DNA of 64,000 nt from Sagittula sp. P11 (lineage in GTDB: Bacteria > Pseudomonadota > Alphaproteobacteria > Rhodobacterales > Rhodobacteraceae), in NCBI RefSeq assembly GCF_002814095.1, contig NZ_CP021913.1, positions 62,001-126,000 on the forward strand, in the 5' to 3' direction. The notes under the pieces were generated by a model. It was not told where the DNA came from. It was given only the letters and a program-made list of their open reading frames with translations, and did no database searches. Positions 36,440 through 45,326 of the stretch are shown here, in pieces. The position numbers and the translations under genes are program-made. The first letter of the stretch is position 1. Each line of letters opens with the position of its first letter.

Positions 36440-36461
36440 GGGCCGCCCTCCGGGGCGGTCC
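36440..36461 (+). terminator. Hairpin after the permease operon
   Basis: GGGCCGCCC, four-base loop, GGGCGGTCC: a 9-base stem with one G.U pair, ten bases after the permease stop. Confidence 0.6.
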
Positions 36462-36490
36462 GCCAGGACAACGCTCAGGGAACCGACCAC

Positions 36491-37006
36491 ATGCCCGCCT
36501 ATGCCGCCTTCCTCCGCGCCGTGAACGTGGGCGGCACCGGCAAGCTCGCGATGGCCGACCTCAGGGCGCTGACCGAAGGCATCGGGGCCCGGAACGTCCA
36601 GACCTACATCGCCTCCGGCAACGTGGCCTTCAGCCATGACGCAGCCCCCGCCGACGTGCAGTCCGCGCTGGAAAAGGCGCTGCACGACCATGCCGGCAAA
36701 CCCGTGGGCGTCCTCCTGCGCACCCTCGCCCAGCTCGACGCGCTGACCGCCGGCACCCCCTTTCCCGACGCGCCCGGCGACAAGGTGATCTGCCTCCTGA
36801 CCGACGCCCCGATCCCCGCCGCCCCCGCCGCGGACGCCACGCACCACACCGCAGAGGACATTCGCCCCGGTCCCGGCGCGCTCTACATCCATTACCCAGA
36901 TGGACAGGGCCGCTCGCGGCTCAGGCTGCCCGCGATGGCAGAGGGCACCGCCCGCAACCTGAACACCATCCGCAAGATGCGCAGCCTTCTGGCCGAAAGG
37001 AGCTGA
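36491..37006 (+). CDS. DUF1697-family protein
   Basis: A 171-residue soluble protein. The N terminus 'YAAFLRAVNVGGTGKLAMADLRAL' and 'VQTYIASGNVAF' are the signature of DUF1697; the C-terminal 'TARNLNTIRKM' is also conserved in it. The family has no established function. It is followed 25 bases later by another small gene on the same strand. Confidence 0.9.
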   Translation: MPAYAAFLRAVNVGGTGKLAMADLRALTEGIGARNVQTYIASGNVAFSHDAAPADVQSALEKALHDHAGKPVGVLLRTLAQLDALTAGTPFPDAPGDKVICLLTDAPIPAAPAADATHHTAEDIRPGPGALYIHYPDGQGRSRLRLPAMAEGTARNLNTIRKMRSLLAERS

Positions 37007-37031
37007 CACGGAACACCGCCGGGACATCGAC

Positions 37032-37478
37032 ATGACGTTCGAATTCAGTCTGCACGACGACCGCAACCTCGCCTTTTTCAGGATGCCGGCGCAGATCAGC
37101 GTCTCCGGCTGCGCCGACCTGCTGCGGCGCTACGTCGAGGACCCGCGCTTCGACCCGCGCCGCAACATGCTCACCGACGCGACCGGGGTGACAGAGATCG
37201 ACGCCAGTTTCCTCAGCATCATCGTCGCGGTCGAACGGCTGGCACCGCTCCTGCGCCGGTTCCCGGAAAAGGCCGACAGCGTGCTGCTGGTGGCCTCCGG
37301 TCACAGCTTCGGCATGGCCCGCATGATGCAGCAGGTGGTCGAGCCGGTCAGCACCCTGCGCTTCCACATCACCCATGACGTGGCCGAGGCGCTGCACCTC
37401 GCGGGCCAGCCCGACACCGACCTCGACGCGCTGAACGCCGCCCACGCCGCTTCCGCCTGCCCCACGCCCAACCCTTGA
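37032..37478 (+). CDS. Hypothetical protein, possible STAS/SpoIIAA-like fold
   Basis: A 148-residue soluble protein without a signal peptide. The alternating pattern (an N-terminal strand pair, '[27 protein letters not shown]', '[25 protein letters not shown]') resembles the beta-alpha layout of SpoIIAA-like STAS domains, where a strand ending in D-x-x... precedes a long helix. I cannot name the family with confidence. It sits between DUF1697 and the YbdK-type ligase. Confidence 0.65.
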   Translation: MTFEFSLHDDRNLAFFRMPAQISVSGCADLLRRYVEDPRFDPRRNMLTDATGVTEIDASFLSIIVAVERLAPLLRRFPEKADSVLLVASGHSFGMARMMQQVVEPVSTLRFHITHDVAEALHLAGQPDTDLDALNAAHAASACPTPNP

Positions 37479-37504
37479 GCGGGCGCAGACCCGGCACTAC
37501 CATC

Positions 37505-37575
37505 CCACCGCACAAGCGGAGACCGGCCCGATCGCACAAGCGGAGGCAGCCCCACCGCACCAGCGGAGACAGCCC
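37505..37575 (+). repeat. Three tandem 23-24 bp repeats carrying AGCGGAG before the ligase gene
   Basis: The core CGCACAAGCGGAG occurs at 37509-37521 and 37533-37545, and with one change (CGCACCAGCGGAG) at 37556-37568. Each is preceded by a C-rich segment (CCCACC, CCCGAT, CCCACC). The last copy supplies the ribosome site (GGAG, 8 bases before ATG 37576). The repeats would put three Shine-Dalgarno-like boxes in the leader. Confidence 0.8.
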
Positions 37576-38703
37576 ATGGCGCAACCGGCCTTCACCATCG
37601 GCATCGAGGAGGAATACCTCCTTGTCGACCGCGACACCTGCGCGCTGGTCGAAGCGCCCGAAGCGCTGATGACCGCCCTCTCCGGGGATCTCGAAGACCA
37701 GGTCTCGCCCGAGTTCCTGCAATGCCAGGTAGAGATCGGCACCCGGCCCTGCGCCTCCGTCGACGCGGCCCGCGACGACCTCCGGCGGCTGCGCGCCACT
37801 GTGTCGGAACATGCCGCGCGCCACGGCCTCTCGCCCATCGCGGCCTCCTGTCACCCGCTGGCCGACTGGAAAACGCAGTCCCACACCGACAAGCAACGCT
37901 ACAACGAGCTCGACCGCGACCTCGGCGGCGTGGTGCGGCGCATGCTGATCTGCGGCATGCACGTGCACGTCGGCCTCGACGACGACACGCTGCGCGCCGA
38001 CCTGATGCGGCAGGCGAGCTACTTCCTGCCCCACCTGCTGGCGCTCTCCACCTCCTCGCCGTTCTGGCAGGGTGAGGACACCGGCCTCGCCTCCTACCGC
38101 ATCTCGGTCTTCGACAACCTGCCCCGCACCGGCCTGCCGCCGCAGTTCCAGTCCTGGCAGGAATACGAACGCTCGGTGCAGGTGCTGATCGACCTCGGCG
38201 TGATCGAGGACGGTTCGCGCATCTGGTGGGACCTGCGCCCCTCCGCCGCGTTCCCGACGCTGGAAACCCGGATCATGGACGTGCAGCCCCGTCTGGAACA
38301 CGCGCTGACGCTGGCAGCCATCTCGCAATGCCTGATGCGGATGCTCTGGCGGCTCCGGGTGAAGAACCAGCGCTGGCGGATCTACGACCGCTTCCTGATC
38401 GAGGAGAACCGCTGGCGCGCGCAGCGCTACGGCACGACCGAGGGGCTGATCGACTTCGGCCGGGCCAAGATCGTGCCCTTCCCCGAACTGGTCGAGGAGC
38501 TGATCGACCTGCTGGAGGAAGACGCGGGTGTCCTGCAATGCACCGGCGCGCTGCACCGCGCCCGCGACATCGTGTCGGGCGGCACCTCCGCCAGCCGCCA
38601 ACGCACGGCCCTCGCCGATGCCAGGGCCCGGGGCGCCGACCACGACGGCCAGATGCGCGCCGTGGTCTCCCACCTGATCGAGGAATTCCACGCCGACCTC
38701 TGA
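37576..38703 (+). CDS. Carboxylate-amine ligase, YbdK/GCS2 family
   Basis: A 375-residue enzyme of the type 2 glutamate-cysteine ligase superfamily. The opening '[13 protein letters not shown]' carries the acidic metal-binding cluster. '[11 protein letters not shown]' and '[16 protein letters not shown]' are the other conserved blocks. YbdK of E. coli has weak glutamate-cysteine ligase activity; the true substrate of most members is unknown. Length matches the family. It is followed by the long intergenic region holding a repeat element. Confidence 0.92.
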   Translation: MAQPAFTIGIEEEYLLVDRDTCALVEAPEALMTALSGDLEDQVSPEFLQCQVEIGTRPCASVDAARDDLRRLRATVSEHAARHGLSPIAASCHPLADWKTQSHTDKQRYNELDRDLGGVVRRMLICGMHVHVGLDDDTLRADLMRQASYFLPHLLALSTSSPFWQGEDTGLASYRISVFDNLPRTGLPPQFQSWQEYERSVQVLIDLGVIEDGSRIWWDLRPSAAFPTLETRIMDVQPRLEHALTLAAISQCLMRMLWRLRVKNQRWRIYDRFLIEENRWRAQRYGTTEGLIDFGRAKIVPFPELVEELIDLLEEDAGVLQCTGALHRARDIVSGGTSASRQRTALADARARGADHDGQMRAVVSHLIEEFHADL

Positions 38704-39186
38704 CCCGCCCCCCCCGATCCACCACGACCCGATCCACGACACGGCCCCCCTTCATCTTGGTCCAAATACCTCGGGGAGCGCGAGGGGCAGGCCCCTCGCA
38801 CCCGCCGCCGACACGGGCGCACCGCCGGGCAAGCCGACCGTCCACAGAAACCAGTCACGCAACGTCATGCAAAAGATGAACGCCGCGGGCCTCGCGCAAC
38901 ACCCCCGCGTCTGCCGCCAGACCCGAAAGGTTACCAACCGGCCGGGAATCGGGGGCCAATCGGCCGGTTCGCCCCTTAACGCCCGCCCGTGAAAGATGAA
39001 TCCGCGTTAACGCGTGGTGGTCCCGTGGAGGCAGCGCCACAACACCTTGAAGCGTACGGTGCGATAACCCCACCGCGCGCTCCGGAAACCCTTTCCGGCG
39101 CCGAAACCTCGCTGAACGGCGTGCGCTGCCCTTGCCCGCGCGCCCGCCAGAGGCTACGCCCGACACGCAACCATCGGGGATTGATC
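38704..39186. other. Long intergenic region upstream of the GT4 gene
   Basis: 480 bases with no convincing gene. It holds repeat copy B (38751-38809), the inverted repeat AACCGGCCG-N16-CGGCCGGTT (38936-38969), and the perfect palindrome CGCGTTAACGCG (39003-39014). The last two are candidates for control of the downstream glycosyltransferase. Open frame continues upstream of ATG 39187 but lacks protein-like content. Confidence 0.55.
38751..38809. repeat. Intergenic hairpin repeat, copy B
   Basis: Nearly identical to copy A at 24111-24169. It starts TTCATCTTGGTCCAAATACC and contains the hairpin CGAGGGGC-AG-GCCCCTCG (38781-38798). It lies 47 bases after the ligase stop in the same orientation and may serve as its terminator. 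Confidence 0.75.
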
Positions 39187-40323
39187 ATGAAAGTCGCCAT
39201 CGCCACCTCCGACTACTTCGTCCCCGGCGAGACCTTCATCAACCGCCACATCGAACACATGTTCGGCGGCAACACCTGCGTGATCTGCGGACGGCACAAC
39301 GGGCAGGACCCCTACGGCAAGCCGCTCTTCGTGCGCCGCGCGAAACTCTCGCTGGCCGACACACTGACGGCGCCGTTCCATGCCGCCTCCGGCGCGCTGC
39401 TGCACGGCACTTCCCGCCTGCCCTTCGGCGCCGGGCGCAAGTCCCTGGCGCAGTTCCTGAAGGATGAGCAAGTCGATGTGATCCTTGCAGAATTCGGCAC
39501 GCAGGCGCTGGTCGTCGCCAGCCTCGGCAACGACCTCGGCATCCCGGTCTTCACCTACTGGCGCGGCACCGACGCCTCCAAGATGCTGACCTCTTCGCAG
39601 CGCGTGCGCTCCTACCGGCTGATGATGCCGCGGCTCGCGGGCATGTTCTCCGTCAGCCGGTTCCTGCTCGACAACCTGGCGAAACACGGCGTCTCGCACC
39701 CCAATGCCCACGTCGTTCCCTCCGGCGTCGACATCCGCCGCTTCACCCCCGGCCCGAAGACCCCCGGCAGCTTCCTTGCGGTGGGCCGCATGGTCGAGAA
39801 GAAGGCCCCGCAGGTCACGCTCCGCGCCTTTGCCGAAGGCGCGCGCGGACGCGACGCGCATCTGACCTTCATCGGCGACGGCCCCTTGCTGGACGACTGC
39901 AGGACCCTCGCGCAAACCCTTGGGATCGCGGAACAAACCACCTTCACCGGCGCGCTGCCGCACGATGCCGTGCGCGAACGGCTGCACACGACGGAGGTCT
40001 TCCTCCAGCACTCCGTCACAGCGAAGGACGGAAACACCGAAGGTCTGCCCACCGCCATCCAGGAGGCGCTCGCCTCCGGCTGCATCACCCTCTCCACCCG
40101 CCACGCGGGCATCCCGGAGGCGGTGGAACACGGTGTGAACGGCCTCCTGACCGACGAGTGGGACGAGGCGGATTTCGCCCGGCGCATCGCCCAGATCCTC
40201 GACATGCCCGACCGCAGCGACATGGCCCGCGCCGCCCGCGCCACGGCCGAGGCGAAGTTCGACAATGCCAAGGGCCTCGCCCGCGTCGAGGACGTGATCA
40301 CCCGCACCGTCGCGCAGGGCTGA
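39187..40323 (+). CDS. Glycosyltransferase family 4 protein
   Basis: A 378-residue GT-B glycosyltransferase. The C-terminal nucleotide-sugar domain has FLAVGRMVEKKAP, LTFIGDGPLLDD and the EX7E-type stretch NTEGLPTAIQEALASG, the GT4 signature. The N-terminal domain begins MKVAIATSDYFVPGETFINRHI, resembling exopolysaccharide and colanic-acid transferases. ATG 39187 follows GGGGA. It stands alone between long intergenic regions, so it is not part of an obvious polysaccharide cluster. Acts at the cytoplasmic membrane face; the acceptor is unknown. Confidence 0.9.
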   Translation: MKVAIATSDYFVPGETFINRHIEHMFGGNTCVICGRHNGQDPYGKPLFVRRAKLSLADTLTAPFHAASGALLHGTSRLPFGAGRKSLAQFLKDEQVDVILAEFGTQALVVASLGNDLGIPVFTYWRGTDASKMLTSSQRVRSYRLMMPRLAGMFSVSRFLLDNLAKHGVSHPNAHVVPSGVDIRRFTPGPKTPGSFLAVGRMVEKKAPQVTLRAFAEGARGRDAHLTFIGDGPLLDDCRTLAQTLGIAEQTTFTGALPHDAVRERLHTTEVFLQHSVTAKDGNTEGLPTAIQEALASGCITLSTRHAGIPEAVEHGVNGLLTDEWDEADFARRIAQILDMPDRSDMARAARATAEAKFDNAKGLARVEDVITRTVAQG

Positions 40324-40562
40324 CCCGCCCAAGGCAAGGGGCGCATCTTGCGGACGACACGCGGCACCGGAAAGCCCTGCTTCGCCCGACACAGGCCGCC
40401 CCGCGCCGCCCGCCTGACGCACTCTCCGACACACATCGCCAGCCCCACCCGGCAGGAAAACCGAACGGACACGGGAACAACAGGCCGGGTCCGTGTGTTT
40501 GTGTGTCAGAGGCCGGGATATCCCCGAGCCATATCCCGCACCGTCCATCAAGGAGGACCCCC

Positions 40563-40820
40563 ATGACCGGACTCGGTTGGTTCGCAGCCATCATCGTCGG
40601 CGGTATCGCTGGCTGGCTGGCAGAGAAGTTCATGAAATCCAACATGGGTATCATCATGAACATCGTTCTCGGCATCGTCGGCGCGATCGTGCTGAATGCC
40701 ATTCTCGTCGCCGTTGTCGGCGGCACGCTCGGTGGCTGGATCGGCCAGCTGATCATCGGTTTCATCGGCGCCTGCCTGCTGATCTGGATCGCACGCGCCG
40801 TGCGCGGGCGACACGCCTGA
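40563..40820 (+). CDS. GlsB/YeaQ/YmgE-family stress membrane protein
   Basis: An 85-residue protein with three predicted membrane helices and many glycines: GWFAAIIVGGIAGWLAEKF, MNIVLGIVGAIVLNAIL, and IGQLIIGFIGACLLIWIA. The 'GGIAGWLA' and 'NIVLGIVGA' blocks identify the YeaQ/YmgE (transglycosylase-associated) family, often stress-induced and of unknown mechanism. It has a strong AAGGAGG ribosome site and a terminator hairpin after it, so it is a monocistronic, well-expressed gene. Confidence 0.93.
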   Translation: MTGLGWFAAIIVGGIAGWLAEKFMKSNMGIIMNIVLGIVGAIVLNAILVAVVGGTLGGWIGQLIIGFIGACLLIWIARAVRGRHA

Positions 40821-40843
40821 CATTCCCCTGACCAAAGACACCC

Positions 40844-40866
40844 GGGCCGCCCCCCAAAGGCGGCCC
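40844..40866 (+). terminator. Terminator hairpin after the GlsB-like gene
   Basis: GGGCCGCC, seven-base loop, GGCGGCCC: a perfect 8-base stem followed by CGAACTTTA. Confidence 0.7.
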
Positions 40867-40908
40867 GAACTTTATGGCCCCGCCGGCCAAAGCCTATAGA
40901 AAGACCCG

Positions 40909-41946
40909 ATGCTCGAAGACGTTTCCCTGCCGCTGCTCCTACTGATCTTCGCCATCGCTGCCGCGGCAGTCATCGGGGCTTCGATCCGGGCCACCCACCT
41001 TGCCGATATCATCGCAGACCGCACCCGCATGGGCGAAGCCCTGGCCGGGGGTCTGATCCTCGGCGGCGCCACCTCGCTGGCCGGGGTGGTCGTCTCGATC
41101 TCTGCCGCGTCTTCCGGGGATGCCAGTTTCGCCGTCTCCAACGCCGTGGGCGGCATCGCGGCGCAGACGCTCTTCCTCGCCATCGCCGACCTCCTGCACA
41201 AGCGGGCCAACCTCGAACATGCCGCAGCCGAACCGGCGAACCTGTTCCAGGCGGTGCTGCTTCTGATCCTGCTGTCCCTGCCGGTCGCCGCCATGGCCGG
41301 GCCGGACGTGTCGTTCTTTGCCGTGCACCCGGTTTCTGCCATCCTGTTCCTGACCTACCTCGCCGGTGTGCACCTTTCGGCCAAGGTCAGCGAGGAACCG
41401 ATGTGGAGGCCGGTGGAGACCCGCGACACCCGCCACGACGAACCCGAACCGGACAGCGATCCCGACAAGTCGGTCCTGAAGCCCGCGCTGACCTTTGCCG
41501 CGCTTGTCGCCGTCATGGGCGTTGCCGGCTGGGTCATCTCGCAGGTGGGCGCCACCTTCATCACGCGGTTCGGGCTGGCCTCCTCGCTGGTCGGGGCGCT
41601 GCTGACCGCGGTCGTCACCTCCCTGCCGGAGTTCGTCACCACGCTTGTCGCCGTCCGCAAGGGCTCGCTGCAACTCGCGGTGGGCGGGATCATCGGCGGC
41701 AACACCTTCGACACGTTGTTCCTTGTCGCGGCCGACGTGGCCTATCGCGACGGGTCCATCTATCATGCCGTGGGGATGAACGATCTTTATTGGCTGGCAA
41801 CCGGGATGCTGATGACCGCCGTCCTGCTGGCCGGGCTCATCCTGCGCCAGCGCGAAGGACCGGCCCGCATCGGCATCGAAAGCGTGCTGATGATGGCGAT
41901 CTACGCCAGCGCCGTGACGGTCGAGGTCTTCTCCGGCTCCGCCTGA
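40909..41946 (+). CDS. CaCA-family cation exchanger (Na/Ca antiporter-like)
   Basis: A 345-residue inner-membrane protein of 10-11 helices built from two inverted halves joined by an acidic loop (about 165-190, rich in E and D). The second half has a recognisable alpha repeat, VTSLPEFVTTLVAVRKGS with GGIIGGNTFDTLFL. In the first half the same place reads ATSLAGVVVSISAASSGD with GGIAAQTLFL: the normally essential glutamate and asparagine are replaced. It is therefore a diverged exchanger whose ion may differ from sodium/calcium. No operon partner is evident. Confidence 0.82.
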   Translation: MLEDVSLPLLLLIFAIAAAAVIGASIRATHLADIIADRTRMGEALAGGLILGGATSLAGVVVSISAASSGDASFAVSNAVGGIAAQTLFLAIADLLHKRANLEHAAAEPANLFQAVLLLILLSLPVAAMAGPDVSFFAVHPVSAILFLTYLAGVHLSAKVSEEPMWRPVETRDTRHDEPEPDSDPDKSVLKPALTFAALVAVMGVAGWVISQVGATFITRFGLASSLVGALLTAVVTSLPEFVTTLVAVRKGSLQLAVGGIIGGNTFDTLFLVAADVAYRDGSIYHAVGMNDLYWLATGMLMTAVLLAGLILRQREGPARIGIESVLMMAIYASAVTVEVFSGSA

Positions 41947-42094
41947 CACGGGCATTAATGCAGGATATTAGCGCCCGACGCGCCGCCGTGACGGCAAATG
42001 CGCAAAACGGATTTGCGTCTCCGCCACTTGCAATCCTGTGCCGCCTCGGGCTCAATCTGAACAAGCGTTCATTTCAGCCGGGAGGAGGCCGACA

Positions 42095-43234
42095 ATGGAT
42101 TTCGCGCTGACGGAAGAGCAAACCGCGATCTTCGACATGGCGTATGCCTTCGGGCAGGAACACATCGCGCCTCACGCCCGCACATGGGAAAAGGACGGCA
42201 CGATCCCGAAATCGCTCTGGCCGCAACTGGCCGAGCTGGGCTTCGGCGGCCTTTACGTGAGCGAGGAGTCGGGCGGCTCCGGCCTGTCGCGGCTCGACGC
42301 CACGCTCGTGTTCGAGGCGCTGTCGATGGCCTGCCCCTCTGTCGCGGCGTTCCTGTCGATCCACAACATGTGCGCCCGGATGATCGACAGCTACGCCTCC
42401 GACGACTTCAAGGCGCGCGTGCTGCCCAAGGCGCTGTCGATGGAAACGGTGCTGTCCTACTGCCTGACCGAGCCCGGCTCCGGTTCCGACGCGGCGGCAC
42501 TGAAGACCCGCGCGCAAAAGACCAACGAAGGCTACGTGCTGAACGGGACCAAGGCGTTCATTTCCGGCGGCGGCTACTCCGATGCCTATGTCACCATGGT
42601 CCGCACCGGCGAGGACGGACCGAAGGGCATCTCCACCGTCTATGTCGAGGACGGCACCCCCGGCCTCAGCTTCGGCGCGGCAGAGGACAAGATGGGCTGG
42701 CGCTCGCAACCCACCGCGCAGGTGCAATTCGACGACTGCGCCATCCCGCACGACAACCTCATCGGCGAGGAAGGCAAGGGTTTCCGCTATGCCATGGCGG
42801 GCCTCGACGGCGGGCGGCTGAACATCTCCGCCTGCTCGCTCGGTGCGGCGCAGACCGCGCTGGACCTGACGCTGCAATACATGTCCGAGCGCAAGGCCTT
42901 CGGTCAGAGCATCGACCAGTTCCAGGCCCTCCAGTTCCGCCTCGCCGACATGGAGATCGAGCTTCAGGCCGCGCGAACCTTCCTGCGGCAGGCGGCGTGG
43001 AAACTGGACACCGGCGCGCCGGACGCCACGAAGTTCTGTGCCATGGCCAAGAAATTCGTGACGGAGGCCGGGTCCCGCACCGTGGACCAGTGCCTGCAAC
43101 TGCATGGCGGCTACGGCTATCTCGCTGATTACGGGATCGAGAAGCTGGTCCGCGACCTTCGCGTGCATCAGATCCTTGAAGGCACGAACGAGATCATGCG
43201 CCTGATCACCGCCCGCCATATGCTGGCCGGCTGA
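42095..43234 (+). CDS. Acyl-CoA dehydrogenase, probably isobutyryl-CoA dehydrogenase
   Basis: A 379-residue flavoenzyme of the acyl-CoA dehydrogenase family. It shows the FAD/substrate block CLTEPGSGSDAAALKT, 'ISGGGYSDAYVTMVRTG', and the catalytic-base region HQILEGTNEIMR at the C terminus. ATG 42095 follows GGAGGAGG. The next genes convert 3-hydroxyisobutyryl-CoA onward, so the context assigns it to valine degradation (isobutyryl-CoA to methacrylyl-CoA, as in ACAD8). Sequence alone cannot exclude a 2-methylbutyryl-CoA preference. Confidence 0.9.
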   Translation: MDFALTEEQTAIFDMAYAFGQEHIAPHARTWEKDGTIPKSLWPQLAELGFGGLYVSEESGGSGLSRLDATLVFEALSMACPSVAAFLSIHNMCARMIDSYASDDFKARVLPKALSMETVLSYCLTEPGSGSDAAALKTRAQKTNEGYVLNGTKAFISGGGYSDAYVTMVRTGEDGPKGISTVYVEDGTPGLSFGAAEDKMGWRSQPTAQVQFDDCAIPHDNLIGEEGKGFRYAMAGLDGGRLNISACSLGAAQTALDLTLQYMSERKAFGQSIDQFQALQFRLADMEIELQAARTFLRQAAWKLDTGAPDATKFCAMAKKFVTEAGSRTVDQCLQLHGGYGYLADYGIEKLVRDLRVHQILEGTNEIMRLITARHMLAG

Positions 43235-43272
43235 CGAGGGCGCGCCCCTCTTCGGGGGGCATCGCACATAAC

Positions 43273-43304
43273 GGGCGGACAGGGCCTTGCGCCCTGTCCC
43301 GCCC
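43273..43304 (+). terminator. Hairpin between the dehydrogenase and the hydrolase genes
   Basis: GGGCGGACAGGGC, five-base loop, GCCCTGTCCCGCCC: a 13-base stem with one bulged base, 38 bases after the dehydrogenase stop. It may attenuate or process the mRNA between the two genes. Confidence 0.55.
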
Positions 43305-43328
43305 TCCATGCAAGGACCGCCATACGTC

Positions 43329-45242
43329 ATGTCTGACACCCACATCCGCACCGAAGGCCATGCCGGCCGCATCACGCTGACCCGGCCCAAGGCGCTGAAC
43401 GCCCTCTCCTACGCCATGTGCCTCGACATCGAACGCGCGCTGGACCGCTGGCGCGACGACGAGAGCGTGCACTTCGTGCTGCTGGACGCGGAGGGAGAAA
43501 AGGCCTTCTGCGCGGGTGGCGACATCGCCGAGATGTATCGCACGGGGACCGACGGCGATTACGACTACGGCCGGACCTTCTGGCGCGACGAATACCGGCT
43601 GAACGCCAAGCTGGCGGAATATCCGAAACCCATCGTCTCCTTCATGAACGGTTTTGCCATGGGCGGTGGCGTGGGTCTTGGCGGGCATGTCTCGCACCGG
43701 ATCGTGGGCGACAGCACCCGGATTTCCATGCCGGAGACGGCGATCGGATTCGTGCCGGACGTCGGCGGCACCTTTCGGCTGGCGCAAGCCCCCGGCCGTC
43801 TGGGCGAATACCTCGGGCTGACCGCCTACCGCATGAATGGCGCCGACGCGATCCACGCCGGTTTCGCCGACACCTACATCCCCGAGGACGCATGGCCCGT
43901 CCTCAAGGAGAACCTCGTGCACACCGGCCTCGTGGCGCAGGTTGAGGCAGCAGCCCAGCCGGTGCCCGACAGCCCACTGGCCGCACGACAGGCGCAGATC
44001 GACGACCTGTTCGGCGGAGAGACCCTGCGCGACGTGCTGAACGCGCTCAGGAACGATCCGTCCGACTTCGCCGCCGACACGCTGAAGACGCTGGAGCGCG
44101 CCTCTCCCATGTCGATGGCGATGACGCTCGAGATGATCCACCGCCTGCGCGGCCCGTCCCTCACGATCCGCAAGGCGCTGGAACTGGAATACCGCGTCAG
44201 CCATCGGATCATGGAACACGGGGACTTCCTCGAAGGCATCCGCGCTGCGATCATCGACAAGGACAAGGCACCGAAGTGGCGCCACGCCCCGGACGGCGTC
44301 ACCGCTTCGGACGTTTCGAAGATGCTGCGCCCGCTGGGGCCTGACACACTCGACTTCAAGGAGAAAGCCATGCAGATCGCCTTCATCGGACTGGGCAACA
44401 TGGGGGCGCCCATGGCGGCGAACCTGGCCAAGGCGGGCCACGCCGTCACCGGCTTCGACGTGGCGGGCACCACCGCCGAGGGCGTGACCAGCGCCGCCTC
44501 CGCCCCCGAGGCGGTCAAGGGCGCCCAGGTGGTCATAACCATGCTACCCAACGGCGACATCCTGCGCGGCGTCGCGGCCGAGATCATCCCCCACATGGAG
44601 AAGGGCGCGGTGCTGCTCGATTGTTCCACCGTCGACGTGGACTCCGCCCGCGCGGTGGCCGAACAGGCGACGGAGGCAGGGTTGATGGCGCTGGACGCGC
44701 CGGTGTCGGGCGGGATCGGTGGCGCGTCGGGCGGCACGCTGACCTTCATGGTCGGCGGACCGGACGAGGCGTTTACCATTACGAAACCGCTGTTCGACAT
44801 CATGGGTCAGAAGGCGGTGCATTGCGGTGCCTCCGGCAACGGTCAGGCCGCCAAGATCTGCAACAACATGATCCTCGGCGTCACCATGATCGCCACCTGC
44901 GAGGCCTTCTCGCTGGCCGACAAGCTCGGCCTCTCGCGGGAGGCTATGTTCGACGTGGTCTCCACCTCTTCCGGCTACTCGTGGTCCATGAACGCCTATT
45001 GCCCCGCACCGGGCGTCGGCCCGACCTCACCCGCCGACAACGGCTACAAGCCCGGTTTCGCCGCCGACCTGATGCTGAAGGACCTGCGCCTCAGCCAGCA
45101 GGCGGCTGAGGCCGCGGATGCCGACACGCCGATGGGACAGGCCGCGACGGAACTTTACCGCACGTTTGTCGAGGACGAGGACGGCAAGGGACGCGACTTC
45201 TCTGCAATGCTGCCACGCTTCGAGAAACGGCACCGCGGCTGA
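43329..45242 (+). CDS. Fused 3-hydroxyisobutyryl-CoA hydrolase and 3-hydroxyisobutyrate dehydrogenase
   Basis: One uninterrupted frame of 637 residues. Residues 1-347 form an enoyl-CoA hydratase-fold hydrolase of the HIBCH type: oxyanion loop CAGGDI (61-66), Glu136 in PETAIG, Asp144 in FVPDVGG. Residues 348-637 are a complete 290-residue 3-hydroxyisobutyrate dehydrogenase (MmsB): IAFIGLGNMG for NAD, DAPVSGG for substrate, and catalytic Lys in GQAAKICNN. The two catalyse consecutive steps of valine breakdown. They are normally separate genes; here no stop separates LGPDTLDFKEKA from the MmsB methionine. An intact internal ribosome site may also give free MmsB. ATG 43329 is the likeliest start. 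Confidence 0.85.
   Translation: MSDTHIRTEGHAGRITLTRPKALNALSYAMCLDIERALDRWRDDESVHFVLLDAEGEKAFCAGGDIAEMYRTGTDGDYDYGRTFWRDEYRLNAKLAEYPKPIVSFMNGFAMGGGVGLGGHVSHRIVGDSTRISMPETAIGFVPDVGGTFRLAQAPGRLGEYLGLTAYRMNGADAIHAGFADTYIPEDAWPVLKENLVHTGLVAQVEAAAQPVPDSPLAARQAQIDDLFGGETLRDVLNALRNDPSDFAADTLKTLERASPMSMAMTLEMIHRLRGPSLTIRKALELEYRVSHRIMEHGDFLEGIRAAIIDKDKAPKWRHAPDGVTASDVSKMLRPLGPDTLDFKEKAMQIAFIGLGNMGAPMAANLAKAGHAVTGFDVAGTTAEGVTSAASAPEAVKGAQVVITMLPNGDILRGVAAEIIPHMEKGAVLLDCSTVDVDSARAVAEQATEAGLMALDAPVSGGIGGASGGTLTFMVGGPDEAFTITKPLFDIMGQKAVHCGASGNGQAAKICNNMILGVTMIATCEAFSLADKLGLSREAMFDVVSTSSGYSWSMNAYCPAPGVGPTSPADNGYKPGFAADLMLKDLRLSQQAAEAADADTPMGQAATELYRTFVEDEDGKGRDFSAMLPRFEKRHRG
44358..44372 (+). promoter_or_regulatory. 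Internal ribosome site and start codon for free MmsB
   Basis: AAGGAG (44358-44363), six bases, then ATG (44370-44372), inside the fused frame exactly where stand-alone 3-hydroxyisobutyrate dehydrogenases begin (MQIAFIGLGNMG). The spacing is near optimal. It implies either a vestige of two separate genes or dual production of fused and free enzyme (44370-45242, 290 residues). Confidence 0.65.
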
Positions 45243-45326
45243 TTTTTGCCGATCCGAAAAAGCCATGCAACGAAACGTCGAGGAAGCTGCGTTACGTCCC
45301 TGTTCCCACAGTACAGGAGAGCAGGA

